NCBI RefSeq assembly: GCF_021869765.1
Contig: NZ_CP084580.1
Span: forward strand, 4,402,001 to 4,466,000
Direction: 5' to 3'
Length of the DNA stretch: 64,000 nucleotides
DNA from: Chryseobacterium sp. MEBOG06
Lineage (GTDB): Bacteria > Bacteroidota > Bacteroidia > Flavobacteriales > Weeksellaceae
Position numbers and translations under genes: made by a program. The notes below the pieces were generated by a model, which saw nothing but the letters and a program-made list of their open reading frames with translations, searched no databases and was not told where the DNA came from. Each line of letters starts with the position of its first letter. Position 1 is the first letter of the stretch. Of the stretch, positions 7,167 through 14,199 are shown piece by piece.

Positions 7167-7794
7167 CGACTGCACTTAAAGAAACTCTCGTTAAGCCTTC
7201 TTTCTGATCATCCGGAAGGTCATAAGACTGTCCGTTCATTTTCATTTTAGTCAATGTTCCTGCGGTAACTCCAATTTTAGGACCAATCATAAAATTCTTG
7301 GAAATAGCGTATTGATAGCCGATTCCTGCTTCCAGACCAAGATTAGACCCAGTACCTTTGACAGATGCTGTTTTCGTAGTATAAGTAATTACCCCAAGAG
7401 ATAGGTCGGCAATAAATTTGTGTTTCGTAGATTCATTATAGTTCGAAGCCATAATGGATGGACCAAAGAAAGTGATATTATCCTTAGTACTCACAGGCAA
7501 ACCAATCTTTTGACCGCTCATATCATATCCGTACACTGTACCACTGCTGGAAGCACTGTAATTGGAGAATTTTGCCCCTATCCCTATATTTTTCACATGG
7601 TAATAAGCAGCGATCTCAAAATGAACTCCGTTTTTCAATCCTTTAATATAGTTTTTTTCTTCTCTTGAAAGTCCCGGTCCTGTTTCAGCAACCCTCCAGG
7701 CATATCCTACAGCAGGCATGATGGTTATTTTTTCCTGGGCAAAAGAAAGTAAAGAGCTGGAAATAACTCCTAATAGTATTAGTTTTTTTATCAT
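7150..7794 (-). CDS. Outer-membrane beta-barrel protein, porin-family style
   Basis: A 214-aa protein with a signal peptide (cleavage near SLLSFAQ, residue 20). It is followed by alternating hydrophobic/polar segments separated by short turns and ends with an aromatic C-terminal residue (AVAAFRF), the usual signal for insertion by the BAM complex. Glycine-rich strand pairs such as LSLGVITYTTK and NLGLEAGIGYQYAIS suggest an 8-10 strand barrel. The ligand or role is unknown. It follows arfB by 51 bases and may be read from the menE-arfB unit. Confidence 0.75.
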   Translation of the reverse strand: MIKKLILLGVISSSLLSFAQEKITIMPAVGYAWRVAETGPGLSREEKNYIKGLKNGVHFEIAAYYHVKNIGIGAKFSNYSASSSGTVYGYDMSGQKIGLPVSTKDNITFFGPSIMASNYNESTKHKFIADLSLGVITYTTKTASVKGTGSNLGLEAGIGYQYAISKNFMIGPKIGVTAGTLTKMKMNGQSYDLPDDQKEGLTRVSLSAVAAFRF

Positions 7795-7845
7795 GGTTTT
7801 TAAAAAATTTCCGGCAAAAATAAAAATTTTCGGGAAAGAACCAAC

Positions 7846-8238
7846 TTAAAATTTAAAACGTCTGTTCTCTTTTTTATCAGAATTTTTTTTCTTGCTGTCT
7901 AATCTTTTTTGTTTTTGGGCTCTTGATGGTTTGGTTGCAGTCCTTTTTTTAGGAACAATCAATGCTTTATTGACGATCTCTATTATTTTTTCAATAGCTT
8001 TATTTTTATTCATCAGCTGGGTTCTGCTTTCAGAAACCGTCAGAAATAAGAAACCGTCAGCATTAATCCTGTTTTTCAATTTGTTTTGAATCATTATTCT
8101 TTCGTCATCATCGAAAAACTCTGATGCATCCACTTTCCAAAGTACAGTAACCGAAGTCTCCACTTTATTTACATTTTGGCCTCCTGCTCCGCTGCTTCGG
8201 GAAGTTTTAAAACTAAGTTCCTTTGAAAAGTTTTTCAT
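7846..8238 (-). CDS. arfB: Alternative ribosome-rescue factor / peptidyl-tRNA hydrolase ArfB
   Basis: A 130-aa release-factor-like protein. The catalytic GGQ lies at residues 19-21 within SSGAGGQNVNKVETSV, which hydrolyses peptidyl-tRNA on stalled ribosomes. The C-terminal tail is long and very basic (KKRTATKPSRAQKQKRLDSK), as in ArfB/ICT1, where it sits in the empty mRNA channel. There is no stop-codon recognition domain, which separates it from RF1/RF2. It lies 47 bases after menE on the same strand, so the two may be cotranscribed. Confidence 0.93.
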   Translation of the reverse strand: MKNFSKELSFKTSRSSGAGGQNVNKVETSVTVLWKVDASEFFDDDERIMIQNKLKNRINADGFLFLTVSESRTQLMNKNKAIEKIIEIVNKALIVPKKRTATKPSRAQKQKRLDSKKKNSDKKENRRFKF

Positions 8239-8285
8239 TGTTTTTTATTTGAGATTCAAAAGTGTGTAACCTGGAGCCAGGATAA

Positions 8286-9314
8286 CTAAATATTTTCGTC
8301 AACGAGTTTATGTAGTTCAAGTCTGTTTACCTTACCGTTCGGTGTTCTTGGAATTTCCTTGATAAAAATAATTTTCTTGGGCCTGTGAAAACTTTTCTTA
8401 AACGGTATTTCTGAAATTTTATTTACTATCTCATCAGATTCACTTCCTTCTATGATCAATACAAGCTTCTGCCCCAGGCTTTCATCCGGCAAACCGGTAA
8501 AAATCACCTCATTGGTAATTTCTTTTTTTACCAAAGCTTCGAGGGTTTCGGGAAAAATTTTAGCTCCTCCTGAGTTGATTACGTTATCTATCCGTCCTAA
8601 AAATCTAAACTGATTATCATTTTTTATTTCAACTAAATCATTAGTTTGTAATTTTTCATCGTTCACATCAGGAGCATAAATATTAAGACAGCCTCTTTCA
8701 TCCAAAGAAATAGTTACATTTTCAAAAACGGTAAAAAAATCTTCCGACTCCGGCATCAGCTGTTTCAAACCAATATGGGAAAGTGTTTCTGACATCCCGT
8801 AGGTTTCGAAAATTCGATTGGAAGCACTAAGATTCATCTTTAGAATTTTATTTTTAAGACTTTCTGAAGTAGCAGCACCTCCAATGATCAGATTCTTTAT
8901 CAAGTGGAGTTTATCCAACGAGTTTTCCACCTGTAGTGGTGTCATCGCACAAAAATCTATTTCTTCATCTAATTTTTCAAGAGGTTTTAGAGATGGTTCT
9001 GCTATTATTAATTTTAATTTCCTTTCTTGAGAACGTACTACCATCATTTTTCCCGAAATATATTCTACAGGAAGGCAAAGCAATGCTTTATCTCCTTCTT
9101 TTAATCCCAAAAAGTTACAGGTCATAACTGCTGAATTGAGCATTTTCTTCTTTTCAATTTCAAAAATTTTAGGTTTTCCTGTGGAACCAGAAGTCTGAAC
9201 ATCTACCACAGGTATTTCTGAAAACCATTCTTTGAGAAAGATTTTTACTTTTTTTTCAAATTCAGTATTGAACGATAAATTATTAATATTGAGATTATTG
9301 AAGTCTATCAGCAT
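8286..9314 (-). CDS. menE: o-Succinylbenzoate-CoA ligase-like AMP-binding enzyme (MenE)
   Basis: Adenylate-forming enzyme of 342 residues from the ATG at 9314. The open frame reaches back to 9404, but that part runs under the divergent tRNA promoter and encodes a phenylalanine-rich stretch. It shows the P-loop TSGSTGKPK at residues 41-49, the A5 motif YGMSETLSHIG, the hinge GRIDNVINSGGAKIFP and the C-terminal catalytic lysine in RTPNGKVNR. It is shorter than the 450-550 aa of typical acyl-CoA synthetases, with a reduced N-terminal domain, as in the MenE of Flavobacteriia. The role would be CoA activation of OSB in menaquinone synthesis. No other men genes are in view, so the substrate is inferred from family shape. 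Confidence 0.78.
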   Translation of the reverse strand: MLIDFNNLNINNLSFNTEFEKKVKIFLKEWFSEIPVVDVQTSGSTGKPKIFEIEKKKMLNSAVMTCNFLGLKEGDKALLCLPVEYISGKMMVVRSQERKLKLIIAEPSLKPLEKLDEEIDFCAMTPLQVENSLDKLHLIKNLIIGGAATSESLKNKILKMNLSASNRIFETYGMSETLSHIGLKQLMPESEDFFTVFENVTISLDERGCLNIYAPDVNDEKLQTNDLVEIKNDNQFRFLGRIDNVINSGGAKIFPETLEALVKKEITNEVIFTGLPDESLGQKLVLIIEGSESDEIVNKISEIPFKKSFHRPKKIIFIKEIPRTPNGKVNRLELHKLVDENI

Positions 9315-9365
9315 ATTTTCCGTAAATAAATCCACCGTAAATTTAGAAAAAAAAACAAAAAGTTC

Positions 9366-9395
9366 TTGTAAGTAAAGAAAAAAGATGTAAATTTG
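9366..9395 (+). promoter_or_regulatory. Promoter of the first tRNA-Gln
   Basis: TTG at 9366-9368 and TAAATTTG at 9388-9395, 19 bases apart. This is the textbook Bacteroidota promoter, 18 bases upstream of the tRNA. Confidence 0.85.
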
Positions 9396-9412
9396 CACCA
9401 CCAAAATAAAGC

Positions 9413-9483
9413 AGACCTATAGTGTAACGGTAGCACTCCGGTTTTTGGTACCGTCAGTCGGGGTTCGAATCCCTGTGGGTCTA
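9413..9483 (+). tRNA. tRNA-Gln (anticodon TTG), copy 1
   Basis: A 71-base cloverleaf. The acceptor stem AGACCTA/TGGGTCT has one G-U pair, the T loop TTCGAAT is standard, and the anticodon arm CCGGT-TTTTGGT-ACCG has TTG at positions 34-36, as in E. coli tRNA-Gln. The base pair at 27-43 is a C-T mismatch in both copies. CCA is not encoded. Confidence 0.95.
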
Positions 9484-9484
9484 C

Positions 9485-9512
9485 AAACCATCCTTTTTTA
9501 GGATGGTTTTTG
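9485..9512 (+). terminator. Terminator of tRNA-Gln copy 1
   Basis: AAACCATCCT pairs perfectly with AGGATGGTTT over a T-rich loop, with a T-run after it. It starts 2 bases past the tRNA. Confidence 0.9.
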
Positions 9513-9591
9513 TTTTTAGGCTAAGTATATCATTTTTATAGAAAAATCAGATTTTATTTGAATAAAAAAATCAAAATTTTCAAGAGAGTAA

Positions 9592-9622
9592 TTTGTAAAT
9601 AAGAAAAAAATATATAAATTTG
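9592..9622 (+). promoter_or_regulatory. Promoter of the second tRNA-Gln
   Basis: TTTG at 9592-9595 and TAAATTTG at 9615-9622, 19 bases apart. The distance to the tRNA (18 bases) is identical to copy 1. Confidence 0.85.
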
Positions 9623-9639
9623 CAAAACCAAAATAAAAC

Positions 9640-9710
9640 AGACCTATAGTGTAACGGTAGCACTCCGGTTTTTGGTACCGTCAGTCGGGGTTCGAATCCC
9701 TGTGGGTCTA
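9640..9710 (+). tRNA. tRNA-Gln (anticodon TTG), copy 2
   Basis: Identical in sequence to the tRNA at 9413-9483, 227 bases downstream. It has its own promoter and terminator, so the two copies are independent units. Confidence 0.95.
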
Positions 9711-9711
9711 C

Positions 9712-9740
9712 AAACCATCCTTTTTAGGATGGTTTTTGTT
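9712..9740 (+). terminator. Terminator of tRNA-Gln copy 2
   Basis: The same 10-bp stem as the terminator of copy 1, with a loop one base shorter and a longer T tail. Confidence 0.9.
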
Positions 9741-9853
9741 TTTTTATTATAATTCTTAATGTTTTTTAGAAAGGATGAAACAATTCTTTTAAAGTTTATT
9801 TTCTTTTTTAGAAAAAATCCACTAATTCAACAACATTTTGAAATTTATATTTT

Positions 9854-9886
9854 TCAAAAAAAATCCGCCTCTTTTTGAGACGGATT
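9854..9886 (-). terminator. Terminator of the HdeD-family gene
   Basis: Minus-strand stem AATCCGTCTC/GAGGCGGATT (one G-U pair) with loop AAAAA, then eight T's. Confidence 0.92.
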
Positions 9887-9912
9887 AATTGTAGTTATCT
9901 TAATTTAAATGA

Positions 9913-10545
9913 TTATTTTCTAAGATCATCAATCTCGTCCTGTATTGATTTAATTTTATCTCTTAATTCCTGACTTATTTTTCCCGGGAACTTTTTCACC
10001 TTTCTTAAATCCAGAGCCAGCATAATAGAAGCAATGCCCATAAAAATAAAAGCAACAGCCGTTAAGGTAACTAATGAAATTCCTGTAAACACGGGATTGA
10101 ATATCAGCAACAGAGAAAATATAATTCCTCCAACGCTGGCAAGGGCTACATTTCCCCAACTCATTATTTTCATACTTTTGAGATCAAAAGCAAAACCCAG
10201 CAATTGAAAAGAACGAAAAAGTAAAGTAAATCCAATCACAAATGGAAGTACAGTCATCGAGATCTGAGGATTCGCAATAAGATAAACCCCAATTGCGGTA
10301 GTCAATAATCCACTTACCAAAAACCAGCCCCATCCTTGCAGGGATTTGCTATTTTGTAAGGAAAAGAATATTTCCGTAATTCCGGAGAATAGGAATGAAA
10401 CACTGAAAAAAATTGAAAGGGTTACATACGTTGCAAGTGGCACACTGAATACATAAAATCCACAGATAAGAAAAATGATTCCGAAGATCAAAGGGATATA
10501 CCAGTGCTTTACGGTATTGGTAAGGGTTTGAAATAAATTGGCCAT
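9913..10545 (-). CDS. HdeD-family (DUF308) membrane protein
   Basis: A 210-aa integral membrane protein with six predicted hydrophobic helices (about residues 16-36, 40-60, 70-92, 98-112, 128-150, 155-176). Its repeats of the form IFGIIFLICGFYVF and WFLVSGLLTTAIGVYLIANP are typical of HdeD/DUF308. The tail (PGKISQELRDKIKSIQDEID) is charged and helical, facing the cytoplasm. HdeD is linked to acid resistance in E. coli, but that function cannot be assumed here. It is a monocistronic gene with its own terminator. Confidence 0.88.
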   Translation of the reverse strand: MANLFQTLTNTVKHWYIPLIFGIIFLICGFYVFSVPLATYVTLSIFFSVSFLFSGITEIFFSLQNSKSLQGWGWFLVSGLLTTAIGVYLIANPQISMTVLPFVIGFTLLFRSFQLLGFAFDLKSMKIMSWGNVALASVGGIIFSLLLIFNPVFTGISLVTLTAVAFIFMGIASIMLALDLRKVKKFPGKISQELRDKIKSIQDEIDDLRK

Positions 10546-10775
10546 AGGTGTCTTTTTAGATTTTGCCTACTTTGTGTAACGGTGTTCGGCTTTTCCGTAA
10601 TGACTGAAAAAAGGTCATATTTTTACTTGATTTAAAAATATCACCTTTACTAAGATACAAAAAATAGTACAGCTGCCATTAAGATCACATATGAATGATT
10701 CCTGAAAAAAGAAATAATATATAGTGGTCACCCTGAATTACTTCATCATAAATTCCCATATTAGACACTATAAAA

Positions 10776-10810
10776 CAAAAAAGATGAAAATTATAATAAT
10801 TTTCATCTTT
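10776..10810 (-). terminator. Terminator of the amino-acid permease gene
   Basis: AT-rich stem GATGAAAATTA/TAATTTTCATC with a T-run on the minus side. The other part of 10546-10775 is AT-rich DNA in which I see no gene. Confidence 0.75.
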
Positions 10811-10837
10811 CAAAACACCTGATAGTGGTTTTATGGG

Positions 10838-12256
10838 TTAGCTGGGCTTGTACAGCTTATACATGACAAATAAAAATGCTATCCAAACCGGAATCAGAAT
10901 AACCTGAATTTCCATTCCTGTAATGCTCATCAGCCCTAAAATCAGAACCAAAAAGATGATACATATATAATTGGATACAGGATAAAATATGGATGGAAAT
11001 TTGGATTGAATTCCGGACTTGTTTATTGATTTTTTAAATTTTAAATGGGTATAGCATATCATTAACCAATTGATGATCAATGTAGAAACCACCAAAGCCA
11101 TTAAATATTCAAAGGCTTTCTCCGGCACTAATTTATTAATGATAATACAAAGTCCTGCAAAGCATGATGAAACAAGAATTGCATTGATAGGGACTGAGTT
11201 TTTATTGAGTTTTTTCAAAAATTTCGGTGCATTTCCCTGCTGGGATAACCCGAAAAGCATTCGGCTGTTGCTGTAAACACTACTGTTGTATACTGATAAT
11301 GCTGCTGTAAGAACAATTAAATTAAGAACATTGGCTATCAACGTATTAAATTGAACAACCTTTCCAAAAACAGTAAATTCAAGACCATTCAGATTTTGAA
11401 ATACCATTACAAACGGACTTGATCCTTCAGTAATATCTCTCCATGGGCTTAGTGAGAACAGGATTACCAAAGCTCCTACATAGAAAATCAAAATTCTATA
11501 GATCACCTGATTGGTAGCTTGTGGAATAGTTTTTTCCGGGTTTTTAGCTTCTGCCGCTGTAATACCAATCAACTCCAAGCCTCCAAAGGAGAACATTACC
11601 ATTGCCATTGCAGCAAATAATCCTGAATATCCGCTCTCCGTTTTATTGAAAAGCCCTTTTGGGAAAAATCCTCCATCATTCCATAAATTGGAAACAGTAG
11701 CCTTATCTCCACCGGTTCCGCTTACTAAAAGATAGATTCCAAAAATAATCATTGCAATAATAGCTACTACTTTGATGATAGAGAACCAAAATTCCGTTTC
11801 ACCATACACCTTTACAGAGGCAAGATTAAGAGCATTGATAACTATAAAGAAAAATAAACTGGACACCCAAAGCGGAATATCCGGCCACCAGAAGTGAATA
11901 TAATGTCCAATAGCTGTAAGTTCGGCCATACTTACCAGAATATAGAGAATCCAGTAGTTCCATCCGGAAGCAAATCCCGGAAAATTTCCCCAATATTTGT
12001 AAGCAAAGTAACTAAAACTTCCCGATACCGGTTCCTGAACAACCATTTCACCAAGCTGACGCATAATAAAAAAGGCTATGATCCCTGCTAGAGCATAACC
12101 CAGAATAACTGATGGTCCTGCCAACACTGCTGCAGGCCCGATTCCCAGAAATAAGCCGGTTCCGATGGCACCACCAAGGGCAATTAATTGTATGTGTCGA
12201 TTTGTTAATCCTCTAACTAAAGTCTCGTTTTCTCCTTTTTTATTTTCGTTGTTCAT
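10838..12256 (-). CDS. Amino-acid permease, APC superfamily (AAT family)
   Basis: A 472-aa transporter with 12 hydrophobic helices. The N-terminus has the family signature: RGLTNRHIQLIALGGAIGTG, with the helix-1 break GAIGTGLFLGIGPA that binds the substrate backbone. Next comes GEMVVQEPVSGSFSYFAYKY (consensus amphipathic region). FSFGGLELIGITAAEAKNPEKTIP is the conserved AAT segment after helix 6. It resembles GabP/ProY/PheP-type proton symporters. The substrate (an aliphatic or aromatic amino acid) cannot be told from sequence. It is a single gene with a terminator downstream and no enzyme neighbours to hint at the substrate. Confidence 0.92.
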   Translation of the reverse strand: MNNENKKGENETLVRGLTNRHIQLIALGGAIGTGLFLGIGPAAVLAGPSVILGYALAGIIAFFIMRQLGEMVVQEPVSGSFSYFAYKYWGNFPGFASGWNYWILYILVSMAELTAIGHYIHFWWPDIPLWVSSLFFFIVINALNLASVKVYGETEFWFSIIKVVAIIAMIIFGIYLLVSGTGGDKATVSNLWNDGGFFPKGLFNKTESGYSGLFAAMAMVMFSFGGLELIGITAAEAKNPEKTIPQATNQVIYRILIFYVGALVILFSLSPWRDITEGSSPFVMVFQNLNGLEFTVFGKVVQFNTLIANVLNLIVLTAALSVYNSSVYSNSRMLFGLSQQGNAPKFLKKLNKNSVPINAILVSSCFAGLCIIINKLVPEKAFEYLMALVVSTLIINWLMICYTHLKFKKSINKSGIQSKFPSIFYPVSNYICIIFLVLILGLMSITGMEIQVILIPVWIAFLFVMYKLYKPS

Positions 12257-12402
12257 TGAATGAATTATTCGGTCGCTAAATATATAAAAACTTTTCAGAG
12301 GAATTCAAATTCCAGGGAGTAAATTGACAATTCAGGCTCTGCCAATGAGTAAAGACTATTTTCTATTTCTATTAAGGCTGTTGAAGGCCAAAAGATGATT
12401 AT

Positions 12403-12437
12403 AAAAAAGCAGCCTTAAACCAATGGGCTAAGGCTGC
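12403..12437 (-). terminator. Terminator of the C1q-like secreted protein gene
   Basis: Minus-strand GCAGCCTTA/TAAGGCTGC perfect 9-bp stem, followed by six T's. Confidence 0.9.
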
Positions 12438-12462
12438 ATATCCTGTAAAATGGGGAGTGGTA

Positions 12463-13404
12463 TTAGTTGGCTATTTTATAACCGTAAATAGATGTTGCTG
12501 TCACCTGATATTGAGCACCTCCACTGTTTAACTGAGCAGCAGAAGCCATGCTTACGGTTTCATCTTTGTTCAGATGAACTACCGCAGAAACAATACCTGA
12601 GGCAAAGATTCCCGGATTGGTATGAAAGTTCTGTACCAACTGATTGTTTGGAGTTGTTACAAAGTTCTTTACCAGATACAGTACACACCATGTAAAACCC
12701 GGCTGACCCGAAATCTCTGAATTATCGAATTGTGCAGAGCCATAGATCATATAATATCCATCTGTAGGTGCTTTGAATCTTCCTGATGATACATCCAATA
12801 CATTTCCTGTATTGATTTCCATTCCCTGATTGTATTTTATTTCTGTTTTTTGCCACGCTGAGCCTGTTGTAGCAATACAAGTCTGCTTAAAAGCATTCTG
12901 CTGTGCAGAAGAAAAAAGATAGGCCTGATTGACGGAAGGCATACTGTTTGAGCTTGAAACCAATACCAGCTCCCATGTCGTCCCCGCAGTTGTTCCTTTA
13001 TTTACTAAAAATGCATAGTATCCGGGAGGAACAGTAATTGCAGGTACGCCAACCCCTGTAACATTATGATCATCAATTAATTCAGAACCTGCCGCTGAAA
13101 TGGTAAGTGTTTTTCCACCCGTATTTTTGAAGTGATAAGTACGTCCGGCAAAATTACCTGTACCACTGATAGCTGCTGGTAAAGTTAATATTCCATCAGC
13201 AGTTCCATTGTAAGCAGTATAATAATCATTAGCTCCTATAGCACTGCTTGCCGTAACAATTCTATATGTAGCTGCAAATGAGCCGTTAACTGTAAGACTA
13301 CTACCAGGGCTTACCGTATTAACCCCCACATTACCTACCTGGGCGTTGACCAAAATACAATTAAAACCTGCCAAAAAGGCAATGAAAAGCATCTTTTTTT
13401 TCAT
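12463..13404 (-). CDS. Secreted protein with C-terminal C1q/TNF-like jelly-roll domain
   Basis: A 313-aa exported protein from the ATG at 13404; a TTG two codons upstream is a weaker alternative. The signal peptide ends near ILVNAQ. Next comes GNVGVNTVSPGSSLTVNGS, a short repeat common in flavobacterial cell-surface proteins. The middle part resembles a beta-rich stalk. The last 140 residues resemble a C1q-like beta sandwich: GRFKAPTDGYYMIYGSAQF, a wide Gly/Ser region and a final TSIYGYKIAN. No T9SS sorting tail is present. The ligand is unknown. The domain call rests on pattern only. Confidence 0.6.
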   Translation of the reverse strand: MKKKMLFIAFLAGFNCILVNAQVGNVGVNTVSPGSSLTVNGSFAATYRIVTASSAIGANDYYTAYNGTADGILTLPAAISGTGNFAGRTYHFKNTGGKTLTISAAGSELIDDHNVTGVGVPAITVPPGYYAFLVNKGTTAGTTWELVLVSSSNSMPSVNQAYLFSSAQQNAFKQTCIATTGSAWQKTEIKYNQGMEINTGNVLDVSSGRFKAPTDGYYMIYGSAQFDNSEISGQPGFTWCVLYLVKNFVTTPNNQLVQNFHTNPGIFASGIVSAVVHLNKDETVSMASAAQLNSGGAQYQVTATSIYGYKIAN

Positions 13405-13584
13405 AAACAAATACGTATTTAGAATCTATAAAAGCCTATTTTAACCGATTGTTTTAGTTCCAATGGGTCAATAGAAATTTCCAAGGTACTAACCTACTGC
13501 GAAAATTGAATTTTTAAAGTATAGATCTTGTACGCATTTATCCACAAAACTGTACGGGTATTATGACATTAACGGATATTTTTC

Positions 13585-14199
13585 TTAATGTATTTCATTA
13601 TAAATTTCCAGCAGTTCAATCAGGTTGGAGATCTTTAATTTCTGATACACTCTTCTTTTATATGTCCCAACTGTAGATTCTTCAATCTCAAGAGCATTGG
13701 CAATTTCAAGGTTCCCGTTTCCTTTTGCCAAAAGATTAAAGACCTGAAGCTCTCTTTCTGATAAAATTTCTGAAGTTTTTTTCTTAGCACTTCCTTTCAT
13801 CAGCTCAGCGACAATTCCTGGTGTATAATAATAGCCGTCTCTAAAAATAGATTCAACCGCTTTTACAAAAACCTGCGGATCACTCTGTTTATTTAAAAAG
13901 CCATCAGCTCCTTCTTCTATATATTGCAGCGCAATATTTTCTTTATAGGAAGTAAAGATCAGAACAAGAGTATCCCGGGATATGGTTTTAATTTCTTTTA
14001 CCATTGATTTAAGAATACTTCCTGGGAGCTCAATATCAAGAATAACAAGATCATATTTTTCCGTTTCTGATTTATGTTTTACCTCACCATAAGTTTCTGC
14101 AAAATCAATGTCAAAATCATCAAAACTTTTCTCTAGGATCATTGCGGTCCCTACTCTTACCACATGATGATCATCTGCTATCAGTATTTTTTTTGTCAT
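13585..14199 (-). CDS. Response regulator, REC plus LuxR-type HTH
   Basis: A 204-aa two-component output protein. The receiver domain has acidic residues ADD at 8-10, phospho-acceptor Asp55 (LVILDIELPG), the Thr/Ser switch in LIFTSY and the conserved Lys in GFLNKQSDP. The C-terminal LuxR/NarL helix-turn-helix starts at LSERELQVFNLLAKGN and includes ESTVGTYKRRVYQKL. The start overlaps the stop of the sensor kinase by 4 bases (ATGA), so the pair is translationally coupled. Target genes are unknown. The secreted C1q-like gene 180 bases downstream on the same strand is a candidate neighbour. Confidence 0.95.
   Translation of the reverse strand: MTKKILIADDHHVVRVGTAMILEKSFDDFDIDFAETYGEVKHKSETEKYDLVILDIELPGSILKSMVKEIKTISRDTLVLIFTSYKENIALQYIEEGADGFLNKQSDPQVFVKAVESIFRDGYYYTPGIVAELMKGSAKKKTSEILSERELQVFNLLAKGNGNLEIANALEIEESTVGTYKRRVYQKLKISNLIELLEIYNEIH

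Noticed and set aside
9315..9404. N-terminal extension of menE
   Set aside because: It overlaps the divergent tRNA promoter; the ATG at 9314 gives a normal start.
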